From Costus lasius (Eukaryota; Streptophyta; Magnoliopsida; Zingiberales; Costaceae): DNA of 64,000 nucleotides. The DNA lies in assembly GCA_027563935.2 (NCBI GenBank), contig CM050449.1, positions 10,878,001 to 10,942,000 of the forward strand, in the 5' to 3' direction. Below, one piece after another: positions 35,991-47,700 of the stretch (its first letter is position 1; every line of letters begins with the position of its first letter). Made by a program: the position numbers and the translations under genes. The notes below the pieces were generated by a model that did not search any database, had not been told where the DNA came from, and saw only the letters and a program-made list of their open reading frames with translations.

Positions 35991-38900
35991 TGTTAAATGG
36001 TAAACTTGAGATGCATTGAAAGTAAACACCGCTTCATGAAACGCCTTGGATTGATGAAGTGAGTTAATGCATTGGATGAAGCCAGCGACGCTTCGGTGAA
36101 TGCATCAACGCTTCGGTTAGGTTTTTTTATTAATGTTTATAATTAATTTAGGGAGATGAAAAGTTGTAATCTCTCCCTATAAATACTATGTCGCCTCTAG
36201 CTTAAATCAAGAGAATCGAATTCAGTTTTTCACTTCAATCTCCTCTTGCCGTGTGTGTTTGTGTGCTTGTGAGATTGTGAAGTGATCCAGTTTTTAACAA
36301 ACTGGTATCAGAGGAAGAAGATCCTTGCCAGAGTTGAAGGCGTCGCTGCCAAGTTGCCGTCGACGAACAAAGAGGAGGTACAAAAGTTACCAAGAGAAGA
36401 CTTTGTTGAAGAAGGAAAAACAAAGGTGAAAATTTTATTTGGTTTCAATTACCAAGAGGAGGTACGAAAATTAAATTTGAAGATGGCAAACTCAAATTTA
36501 ATTCTTTTTCAAGTTCCTAAGTTTACTAAAGAGAAATTTGAAAATTAGAGTATAAGAATGAAAGCCTTGTTGGGCGCTCATGATGTTTGGGATATTGTAG
36601 AAAATGGTTATGATGCTCAGGGGGAACCTGCAGCAGTTCAAAACCTCAGGAAAAAGGATCAGAAGGCTGTATCACTCATCCATCAAGCATTAGATGACAC
36701 ACATTTGAGAAGGTATCAAACGCAACTACCTCAAAGCAATTATGGGACATGCTTCAAATCACCTGCAGAGGAAGTGACAAAGCAAAGAAGGTTTGACTAC
36801 AATACCTTCATGGAGAATTCGAAGCGATACAAATGAAAGATTCTGAGAAAGTGTCAGAATACATCTCAAGAGTTGCAGCAAATGCAAACCAGATGAGAAG
36901 ACTTGGAGAAACTATAGCTGAGGTAAAAGTAGTTGAGAAAATCTTAAGATCACTAACAGAGAAATTTGATCATATAGTAATAGCCATTGAAGAGTCTAAA
37001 GATCTGGATCAAATGTCCATTGAAGAACTCATTGGATCACTGGAAGCACACGAGGAGAAGCTAAATCGACGGAAGAAAGAACTTGTCGAACAAGTTTTGC
37101 AGACAAAATTGAACCTGCAAGAAAGTGCTGAAAGAAGCAATACAAATTTCAGAGGACGTGGAAGAGCGAGAGGGCAAAATCACAATTTTGGAAGAGGAGG
37201 ACGAGGTACATACAGTAATCCTCAAAACAATGCAAGCACGCCTCGTTTTAATCCAACAAGAGGTCGTGGTCAAGAAAGAGGAGGAAGACAACAATATCAA
37301 TCGAGGTACGATAAGTCAAAGGTACAATGCTATACTTGTCAAGGATATGGACATATGTCAAGAGAATGCAACAATTTAAGAACTGATGCTAGGGCTAACC
37401 TCTCACATCAAGAAAACAATGATATAGTTGATTCAACTCTTTTAATTGCTTATAAAGATATGAAACAGACTGATAAGTCCTCGTGGTACCTTGATACTGG
37501 AGCCAGTAATCACATATGTGGAGAGAAATCACTGTTCACAGAGATGAACGAGAATGTCAACGACACTATTACCTTCGGAGACTCCTCCAAAATTCCTGTA
37601 AGGGGGAAAGGTAAAATTCTGATAAGACTGAAAGATAATACTCATTAGTATATCTCAAATGTCTACTACGCCTCTGACATGAAAAATAATATTTTGAGTA
37701 TGGGACAGCTGCTTGAAAAAGGTTATACCTTTTATACTATTGAGCACAATTTGTATCTGAAAAAGAGTGCAGGAGTTATGGTTGCCAATGTACCAATGGC
37801 ATAGAATCGTCTGTTTGTGCTACCAATACAGACAGGAGTAGCAAAATGCCTAAGGGCATGCTACAAGGAGTCATCATGGCTATGGCATCTGAGGCTAGGC
37901 CATATCAACTTTGATGGACTAAGGAGAATGTCCAAAAGCAGAATGGTAAGAGGGCTGCCAGAAATAGATGAGCAAAGTAACATATGTGAAGGATGTTTGC
38001 TAGGAAAGCAACCCAGGAAGAGCTTTCCAAACGAGTCTCAGTAAAGATCATCCAAGCCCTTGCAGTTGATACACACAGATATATGTGGGCCAATTACGCC
38101 AGAATCCTTTGGTAAGAACAAGTATTTTCTCTTGTTCATTGACGATTTCAGTAGAAAAACATGGATATATTTTCTAAAAGAAAAATCAGAAGCTTTTACA
38201 TGTTTTCAAAAGTTTAAAGCATTTGTGGAGAAAGATAGTGGATACAGGATCCAAGCAGTAAGATCTGACAAAGGAGAGTTCACATCTAGAAACTTTCAAG
38301 AGTTCTGTGAAGCTCATGGAATACGAAGATTCCTGACGGCACCAGGATCGCCTCAACAAAATGGAGTTGTTGAGAGAAAGAACCGAACAATTCTGAATAT
38401 GGCCAGAAGCATGTTAAAAACAAAGAAGATGCACAAAGAGTTTTTGGGCACAAGCCGTGAACTGCGCTGTTTACCTTCAGAACAGGTGCGAAACTAAAGC
38501 TTTAAATGGAAAGACTCCAACTGAAGCATGAAGAGTCAATGAGACATCTAAAGGTATTTGGTAGTATTGCATATGCTCACATTCATGATCAACATCGCAC
38601 CAAACTTGATGATAAGAGTAGGAAATGTATTTTTGTTGGCTATGATTCACATACCAAAGGGTATAAGCTTTATGATCCAATTAACAAGAAAGTTTTTGTC
38701 AGTAGAGATGTAGACTTCGATGAGGAAGCTACATGGGACTGGAATGTCCAGGAAGATGAAAATGACTATGATCTCCTTCCCTCTTTAGAACAAGATGAAG
38801 ATGAGGAAAGACCTCAACCAGTTACACCTCCGTCATCACCAGTGCAGAATGAATCTACTTCAGAAGGAAGTTCAAGTAATCGACAGATACGGACAAGGAG

Positions 38901-40127
38901 ACTAGAAGACTTGTACCGAGAAATGGAAAGAATTGATGATGTCTCATTTGTTTGTTTGTTTGCAGATGTTGAACCCATTAGCTTTGAAGAAGCTGTGAAA
39001 GAAGAGAAATGGAGAAAAGCTATGGACGAAGAAATTACAGCAATAGAGAAGAATAATACCTGGGATCTGACGACTCTGCCAGAAGGGCATAAAGCTATAA
39101 GAGTCAAATGAGTGTTTAAAACCAAGAAAAATTCACAAGGAGAAGTTGAGAGGCATAAAGCCAGGCTCGTAGCAAAAGGCTACAAACAAAAGCAAGGTAT
39201 TGATTATGACGAAGTTTTTGCTCCAGTTGCTCGATTAGAAACCATAAGATTGATCATCTCATTAGCTCCTCAAAATAAGTGGAACATCTTTCAAATGGAT
39301 GTTAAGTCAGCATTTCTGAATGGATATCTTGAGGAGGAGGTATATGTTGATCAACCTCCAGGTTACGTGATGAAAGGAAATAAGAACAAGGTATTGAAAT
39401 TAAGAAAAACACTTTATGGGCTTAAGCAAGCACCAAGATCATGGAACTGTAGAATTGACAAATACTTTCAGGAGAATGGATTTACCAAATGTCCATATGA
39501 ACATGCCTTGTATCTGAAAAAGAAAAATGATGAAATTCTGATCATTTGTCTGTATGTAGATGATCTAATTCTCACAAGGAACAATATGGAGATGATTGAA
39601 GCTTTCAAGAAAGCAATGAATCAAGAGTTTGAGATGATAAATCTTGGACTGATGTCTTACTACCTTGGGATGGAAGTAAAGCAGACTAGTGAAGGTATAT
39701 TCATCTCTCAAGAAAATTATGCAAAAGAGACTTTAAAAAAATTCAACATGAGCAACTGCAATCCAGTCAACACCCCAGTTGAAAATGGTGAGAAGATGTC
39801 CAAGTATGACGAAAGTGAAAAAGTTGATGCAACTTTATTTAGAAGTTTAGTTGGCAGTTTAAGGTACTTGACATGTACAAGACCAGATATTTGTTTTGGA
39901 GTTGGACTCATAAGTCGATTTTTAGAAGCACCAACTAAGACGCACTTGAATGCTGCTAAGAGAATTTTGCGCTATATCAAAGGTACTCTAAATTTTGGCC
40001 TATATTATAATGCTACTGATGATTTCAAACTTGAAGGATTTTGCGATAGCGATTGGGTCGGAGACGCGGACGATCGAAAAAGCACAACTGGTTATGTGTT
40101 TTTCACAGGCAATGCAGCATTCACATT
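35991..40127 (+). mobile_element. Ty1/copia element, mutated and lacking its 3' end
   Basis: The 309-bp 5' LTR (35991-36299) has TGTTAAA...TTTAACA ends, ctccctataaatac as a TATA box near 36172, and short repeats of the gcatcaacgcttcgg kind. A primer site follows at 36303 (tggtatcagagg, initiator-Met type). Gag-pol domains run in order from 36484 to about 40127. The sequence then stops inside the RNase H region and is replaced by coiled-coil gene sequence. No second LTR or polypurine tract is found downstream, so the element was cut by deletion or recombination and no target duplication can be checked. Confidence 0.9.
36484..40127 (+). pseudogene. gag-pol: copia gag-pol polyprotein with several stops, truncated in RNase H
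   Basis: Domains in order are: gag core (to about 37100), CCHC knuckle CYTCQGYGHMSREC (37328-37369), protease WYLDTGASNH (about 37483), pre-integrase LWHLRLGHIN (about 37882), integrase HTDICGP (about 38069) with the RSDKGEF block, reverse transcriptase [12 protein letters not shown] (about 39291) and YVDDLILT (about 39554), and the start of RNase H ([20 protein letters not shown], about 40038). In-frame stops interrupt it at 36546, 37646, 37803, 38041 and 39109, and small frame changes occur near 36835 and 38497. Several stops fit single transitions (for example a Trp codon to TGA at 39109). It cannot make a whole polyprotein. Confidence 0.92.
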
Positions 40128-41516
40128 GTTCCGTGTGCAAATAAATCAGACATTAGCGGCGTGATCAATAAAGATGTGTCCCATGTGGAAAAGGAACTCG
40201 TGACTAATCCAATGTCAACTAAACTCAAAGACCTTGAGAAAGGTCTTCTGATCTTGAGAGACAATTGGAACGTTACAAGAACAAAACAAGTGATCTTGAG
40301 GTGAAGTAAAGCTCCAGCAAAGGCACAAAGAATTAGAAGAAAAGAACAAAGAATTATTCAACCTACAGACAAGTTTCAGTTCTTTTTCTGTGGGAGAAAT
40401 CGCAGACAATGAATTATTCAGTCACGTGGATACACAGAATGTATTGCCAGAAATGAATAAGCAAACTCGTCTTGTTTTAGCTCAAGCAAGAAGCTTGCAC
40501 TCTAATGATAATTATAATGCATGTGAACGAGGCATTGACTTTGTATTTCCTAGTACGGATATTACTAATCAAAACATTCAGGTAGAGGATATTACTAGAA
40601 ATTTGCACGGGCTAAATGATTTACTAAGAGAGATGGTGTTCAGATGTAACTCTGAATCTCAACAAGGAAATTATCAGTTCAACCAGAGAAATTGTGATGA
40701 TATTGAAATTTCAAAAAAAGGCTAAATGCTAAAGGTTTTACAGCAGAGGAATCTGAACAAGTTGTAAAACAAATGGAAGAAAAGGACGTTAATGAAAATG
40801 AGTTTCAGTCTACATTTTCAGAGGAACAAGAGATAGCTAGACTACAACATTCTAACGTGGAGCTAGAAGATCTTATTTCCAGTCTTACGAAAGAGAACTG
40901 CAAATTGGATGAAGATTTGACTTCTCTAAACAAAGAATATATTGATACCTCTAAACACTTGCAAGATGCAGGGCGCGATTTGCTAATGCTTACGGGTAGC
41001 ATGGAATTGCAGGCCTCTGCTCATAGGACTCCTGCAGGCAAGTCAGCAGAAAAAAAAAAAAACAGATCAATTGCTACTAATTTGAAGAGTAAAGTCCAAG
41101 GTCAGAAAGTTAAAATGGAGAAGCAGAAAATTGAAATTATAGAACTAAAACAAAAAACTACAAGAGACACAAAAGAGGTTATCAGAAGTGCTAGAGGAGT
41201 CAGACCTTTCAAGTAGATCGAACTCAACATTACAGGCCACAATTGAGAATCTTATAGAAGAATGCAGCTCTCTCCAGAAACTTACTGGAGAACTAAAGAG
41301 GCAGAAAATGGACTTGCAGCAACATTTCACACCTCTTGAATTTGAGTTGGATGAATCGAAAAAGAAGAGCTTGAAAAGAAGAGCTTTTTTTTTTAAGCAA
41401 CTACATATTCCAGAATTGAAACTTTCCTCAATATTGGAAGACGTTGCATCAAAGGAAAAGTCACTACTGTCCCCAACTTGAGCGTATTTTTTTTTAAGAT
41501 CACAAGGAAAATGAAG
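40128..41516 (+). pseudogene. Fragment of a long coiled-coil protein gene, joined to the copia element
   Basis: From the point where copia RNase H homology stops, the sequence encodes a charged coiled coil in several frames without introns. Blocks are KELVTNPMSTKLKDLEKGLL, RHKELEEKNKELFNLQTSF, SLTKENCKLDEDLTSLNKEY, SKVQGQKVKMEKQKIEIIEL, LQATIENLIEECSSLQKLTG and KLSSILEDVASKEKSLLS. The style resembles large plant myosin-heavy-chain-like coiled-coil proteins, but I cannot name the family. Shifts occur near 40270, 40725, 41190 and 41390 (a T run), so no single product is possible. It may be the remains of a host gene into which the copia element inserted, or a host sequence captured by the element; the abrupt join is seen, the cause is not. 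Confidence 0.6.
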
Positions 41517-43505
41517 AAAATAGAGAAGGCACATATGTGGAACCTTTAATTTTCAGTCTTCTACTGACGAAATGTGGTGGCGCGTCAATAACAGGCAAAA
41601 AAAAAAGGGAATTCCAATTAGACTTCGAAGTAAGCAAATGGAAGAAGAATCACCCAAATCTTATCAAAAGAGTATAGACAAGATAGGTCAAGAAATAAAA
41701 AAATCAATCAAAGAAGAAGGTATGGCAGGGAACAAAAGTCTGCCTGGCAAGTAAGGGAGTGGTTTTGTAGACAAGACAAATCAAAAAAAAAAAGAAATGA
41801 AATAGAGGAATAAGAGGGGAACGTTGTTCCCATCAAGGAGGGCTTATATAAAGAAAGGCCAGCGAAAAAAGGGGAGAAGGCGAGAAGAGGGCAGAAGAAG
41901 AGAGAGACAAGCAACACAGAAGAAGGCGTAAGAAGGAGGAGAGGCTGCAAGAAGAAGAAAGAGGTAAACAAGGGGCAGTCTGCTTCCATTTTTAGGCCTA
42001 AGGTGCACTAAGCACCCAATGGCATCACGATGTACACATATGCACACACACACCATGCACCACCATGAATACACGATACTGTATTTCTTTCGGTTTGCTT
42101 CTCTTAGGCCTAAGGTGCACTAAGCACCCAGTGGCATCACAGTGAACAAAGAGAGAAAGAAAAAAAAAACAAATGCTGAGATGAGAAGAGGAAGTGATGC
42201 GTGAGATGGGTAAAAGGAGAAATAAAATATCGAGGTAAGAAGAAAGGGGAAGGAGGATGAAGATCAGGCGTTAGAATCAGGAAAAAGTGGAAGCTGAGAA
42301 AACAAAAAAAAGAGAAAAGAGGGGGAATTAGAAGGATCGACAAACCGAAGAAGACATGCGAGGGGTAATAAGATGAATACCTGCTTGAGTTTTCTGTTGC
42401 TCTTCTCTTCAGGCATCAAACTAACTCTGACGCTGAAAGAAAAATCTCTTCATTTGAATTAGAGCTAAAAAAAACTTGCTGCAGCTGCCATGGGGAAGGA
42501 TGTACAGAAGCTCTGACTGGCCCCTAACGCAAGTTGAAACAAACAAATTGAAAACAAAACCGGGTTAAGGGAGGTGACTAAAGCAAAAGAAGGAAGGATA
42601 AACACATATTAAAACTTGTGTCTTCGAACAGACAAAAGGTTGAATGACCTAGAATCTCGTCGAAAGAAATTCGCCGTTATCCCACCTAAGCCGAGCAAAA
42701 AATAAATTAGCAGAAGCGCCGAGTCTTGATAGAAAAACTGCAGAAACCTTCAAAAACAAAAAAAACTGAGTTGTGGAGGAGTGGCAAAATCAATGAAACC
42801 AAGCCATGAAGTTCGAACAAAAAGTCTGCACCCGATTCGATCGTGCTTTCAGATTGAACCCGACTCAATCTGTCTTCAGTGTTCCACGAAATTTTTGTCC
42901 CTCCAGCCCCTGCCGTCGGAGATAGAGAAGGTTGAATCCATCATCATCTTCTCCAATGGAGGTAGCTAGCCGGGAGTCCGATCAATGTGGCCATCTCTTC
43001 CATGAACGAATCACCGAGAGCTTGTCTAAGGCAGCAATCGCCGATGCTACCTCCTCCGTCGCCGGGGATAAGCAAATCCCCCAAATCGGCTCCTGGCAAT
43101 CCCTACATCATCTCCTCTGGCGTCGGTGAACGTCCACCAGCAAATCCATTTCAGGCGAGCTACTCAGCAAATGCTTAGTCGCTTCGCCCCCCAAAATTAG
43201 CACCGAGGCCACGTCCGCCTTCACCTGCGCCGCACTCCCCATACTTTCAATCACCATTCGTAACGATTGCCTTCTCGTTCCCATGGCCCCTGCCCTAATT
43301 TCACACGAGCGACCACCTCTCACGCGAGCGACCACTTCTACTAGATCTAAACGTCGCTGCTAAAAGCCGTCGCTACCTGGGACACGCCGCAACAAGCCAG
43401 CATCACCGCCACCTCTAGCCGCAGACAGCGCCTACGAATCTGCCGACTTTCGCCGCTTCCTCTCTTACGGCTCGAACAAATGTGTCCTGCCAGTATTTGC
43501 CGGCG
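41517..43505. other. Purine-rich then GC-rich intergenic DNA
   Basis: 41517-42360 is strikingly purine-rich on the plus strand (aga/gaa/aaa runs) with no coding support. A 40-bp direct repeat lies within it. 42780-43505 is GC-richer with exon-like composition and open frames on both strands, but no family motif. The young copia element inserted at its right edge, and the sequence resumes at 50799. Confidence 0.4.
41994..42146 (+). repeat. Direct repeat of about 40 bp
   Basis: taggcctaaggtgcactaag, then cacccaatggcatcacgatg, at about 41993-42032 recurs at about 42106-42145 with two or three changes (cacccagtggcatcacagtg). The spacing is about 113 bp. Its role is unknown. Confidence 0.8.
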
Positions 43506-43510
43506 AATGT

Positions 43511-44369
43511 TGTTGGATTTAAAACATGCAGATCAGATATCATTAATGCGCAGCGGAATAAACGCAACAGATCTTTTAACACAATAATTAATCAACTATC
43601 ATGCGTTCTAGGATTTAAACTGAAATTAAACTGCGTACCTTTCTCCATCGCAGACGATTCTGGTGGGGATTGTAAGAGTATGCCTTTTCGCCCCTTTCCT
43701 TTGCCTTTCAATTTCTCCTCGATGATCAGAAGTAGGAAATCCGGAAGCCTTTCAACAGAAACACTTAATCTCTCTTTGATTAATCTTTTCTTTAGATTAA
43801 TCGCTCTCTCTAGAAAACCGTGCGAGAGAGGTGAGAAAAAGATGTCGCCGCTTCAATTTGGAGGAGCCAAAATTGAAATTGCACAGTAATTTTTTCAAGT
43901 TACGTGCGTGAGAGGAAAAACAAAAAAAAAGTTTCCTTTTTTTTTTTTTTAATACCAAAAACGTGAGAGAGAGAAAATCTTAAATAGAATAAAATTATTA
44001 TTTTATTCTAAACTTTCCATTTCTTACTCACGTTTTCGATTAATTAATTATAAAATATAATTAATTAATTTCTTTCCTTTTAATCCTCATCCACGATTAA
44101 TCTTCCAAATAAATTTATTCCGGTTTCCTTTAAATCAATTAGAGGAAAGGGTGAGGGTTGACTAACCCATTCGCTGACCCACTTTTATATCCACCCCATC
44201 ATCACGGGTCGGGCCCATTCTATCAGCGAATCAGATGTCGATTAGAATCAAGTTGGCTTAATTAAACCTCAAAAACATGTGAGCCACATACAGGGAAAAT
44301 TTATCGCGATCAACAAAATTTACGAGCCTGTTACGGTCCGAAAACTTTATTATCGGAAATTTTCCAACA
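43511..44369 (-). repeat. 3' LTR of the complete copia element
   Basis: 859 bp with TGTTGG...CCAACA ends as seen on the plus strand. It is identical to the other LTR by eye except for one extra A in the run at about 43922-43930. Confidence 0.95.
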
Positions 44370-44385
44370 GTCTCCCACTTGGCTC
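44370..44385 (-). other. Polypurine tract of the copia element
   Basis: Minus-strand CAAGTGGGAGAC directly precedes the 3' LTR, in the place where plus-strand DNA synthesis is primed. The purine-rich AGTGGGAGA core is common in plant copia elements. Confidence 0.85.
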
Positions 44386-44786
44386 ATATGTACAATACAG
44401 GTTTAATGCAATTTAACAATTATTGATCAAAACAATACATCTAATCAACCAAAAGACTTTCATTGAATTAACTCTACCGAATCATGGCGGGCACACACCA
44501 CTTACTATCGACATGCTTCCTTCCATGTATCACAGTAGAATCAACTCAACAAAACATTAAATATTGAGAAGATACATCAGTTCTCAATACAACTTTACAA
44601 GAGAAAATACTGCATTCCTCTATAACTTGTTTTTCACAAAACATTAATATGCACAAACAATATTGTGAAACAAGATTTCAACAAAAGCAACAATTTTATT
44701 GGAATTCCATAATAAAATAAAATTAATGTATCAAAACCTTGTACATGAGCATTCCATTACATATGCATATAAGATCAACAATAAGG

Positions 44787-47700
44787 TTAACAAGGCTTTT
44801 CAATTATGCCCATCTCTACAACATGTCTAGAAAATGTCTTGGGCGATAATCCCTTAGTTAACGGATCCGCTATCATAAGCTCAGTGCTTATATGCTCAAT
44901 TGATACAACTTGCTTTTGGACTTCTTCTTTTACTGCTAGATACTTAAGGTCCATATGCTTGGCACCCTTAGTGTATCTATCATTCTTTGCAAAGAAGACT
45001 GCTGCGGTATTATCACAATACATTCTCAGCGGCTTGGCTATGCTGTCGACAAGCCCAAGTCCTGAGATAAAGTTCCGCAGCCACTTACATTGAACTGTGG
45101 CCTCAAAGCATGCCACAAATTCGGCTTCCATAGTAGATGCAGCAATGACTGACTGCTTGCCGCTTCTCCAGGATATTGCTCCCCCTGCTAGAAGGAACAC
45201 ATACCCAAATGTGGATTTTCTGGAATCCACACAACCGGCGAAATCTGAATCTGAGTAGCCGATCACCTCAAGTTCTTTCTGAGATCTTCTATACAAGAGC
45301 ATGTGGTCCTTGGTGCCTTGTAAATACCTAAGGACCTTCTTTGCAGCTTGCCAGTGGGACATACCGGGGTTACTCTGATATCGGCCGAGCATACCAACAG
45401 CAAAACTGATATCCGGCCGAGTACACGTCTGAGCATACATAAGACTCCCGACCACTGATGCATAGGGAATACCATTCATACCTTTCTGCTCTAATTCAGA
45501 CTGGGGACATTGCTTTCCACTGAATTTGTCACCCTTCTGAATAGGAGCTAACCCTGCAGAGCAATTTGACATATTGTATCTCTCTAAAACTTTAGATATG
45601 TAACTTTTCTGAGACAATCCTAACAGTCCTTGTGATCTATCTCGGAATATTTCTATTCCTATCACAAAGGATGCCTCACCCATATCTTTCATTTCAAAGT
45701 TATTTGAGAGAAACTTCTTTACATCATGTAACATAGATTTATCATTAGTGGCTAGCAATAGATCATCAACATATAGAACAACAATCATAAACTTGCTTCC
45801 CTGAACTTTCATGTAGATACACCTGTCAACAGGGTTCTCTACAAAACCATAAGCAGTGATGATATTATTAAACTTTAGATACCATTGCCTGGAAGCTTGT
45901 TTTAGTCCATATATTGATTTCTTTAATTTACACACCATATTCTCTTTTCCTGTGGTTTCAAACCCTTCAGGTTGGTTCATGTATACTTCTTCCTCTAAGT
46001 CCCCGTTCAGAAAAGCGGTCTTTACATCCATCTGGTGAAGCTCAAGGTCATAATGAGCCACCAAAGCCAAAACAATCCTCAAAGAGTCCTTTCTAGATAC
46101 TGGAGAGAAGGTCTCTTTGTAATCAATGCCATCTTTCTGAGTAAAACCTTTGGCAACAAGCCGGGCCTTGTACCTTTCAATATTGCCTTTAGAGTCACGC
46201 TTGGTCTTAAAGATCCACTTACAGCCGACTCTTTTACACCCTTCAGGCAATTCAACAAGGTCCCATACTTGATTATCTGCCATAGATTTTAGCTCATCAT
46301 TCATAGCATCAATCCACTTTATTGAATTGTCACTTTCCATGGCCTCATGGACTGAGACTGGATCCTTGTCAATGCTTAAGTCACATTCATTCTCAACTGA
46401 GTATACCACAAAGTCATCTGGAATAGCGGAGCGTCTTTGCCTTACAGACCTCCTCAATACTATTTCCTGTGGTTCACTCACGTTGTCATTACCTGTGACT
46501 GGTTCATTGGATTCACTTTCATTCAGTGGCACTGGATCATTTTCAGGTTGTTCCTGTGTGTTGTTGGACTGTACTACAACACTTGGGACAACTATTTCAT
46601 TCGGGATGTCAGATGGAACTAAGTCCACCTGAACCTCCTGAATGTCCAATGTCTGTGGTTTCCCACTCCCACTGACCTCTCCAATCTCAATGAACCTAGC
46701 ATTACCAGACTCAACAATCCTCGTACTATGGTTAGGACAATAGAATCTATACCCTTTAGATTTTTCAGGATAGCCAATGAAAAATCCACTGACTGTCCTA
46801 GAATCTAATTTCTTTTCATGTGGGTTGTATACCTTTACTTCTGCTGGGCATCCCCAAACATGGAGATGTCTTAAACTGGGTTTCCTTCCATTCCACAGTT
46901 CATAAGGAGTCTCAGGAACTGTTTTACTAGGAACCCGGTTTAAGAGGTACACAGCAGTCCTTAATGCATACATCCACAAGGATTGGGGTAAGTTACTATT
47001 TATAAACATGCTCCTAACCATATCCATAAGAGTACGATTACGCCTTTCAGCTACACCGTTTTGCTGCGGTGTATAAGGCATTGTGTATTGCGCACAAATG
47101 CCTCGACTTTCGAGGAACTTTGCAAACGGGCCAGGAATCTGCCCGCTTGAACCAACCTTACCATAAAACTCACCACCTCTATCTGATCTCACCACTTTTA
47201 CCTTACTGTCTAGTTGCCTTTCCACCTCATCTATAAATGTCTTTAGGACATCCACAGATTGAGACTTTTCATGGAGAAGATAGACATAACCAAACCGTGA
47301 GAAATCATCTATAAAGGTGATAAAGTATCTTTCTCCACCCCATGACGGGATATCGAAAGGACCACATATATCAGTGTGTATCAACTCTAAAAGTTGACTG
47401 CTTCTTGTGGCAGGGCCCTTTGCTATGTGCTTTGATTGTTTACCCTTAATACAATCAACACACACACCTAAGTCACTTAAATCCAATTGAGGTATGATAT
47501 TACATTTCATCAACCTCATTATCCTTTCTTTGGATATGTGACCTAGTCGTCTATGCCACAAGTATGCAGACCGTTCATCAGATGCACTACGTTTTAAACC
47601 AGAACTATGTTCAACAACAAACAGGGATTCAGCATAATTAACATCGAGATTGAAACGGTATAAATCATCAATTAAAGTACCAGAACCATAATAGTACTTA

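Noticed and set aside
42781..43335. Possible exons in GC-richer DNA left of the young copia element
   Set aside because: Composition is exon-like, but no frame on either strand gives a recognisable motif or paired splice sites.
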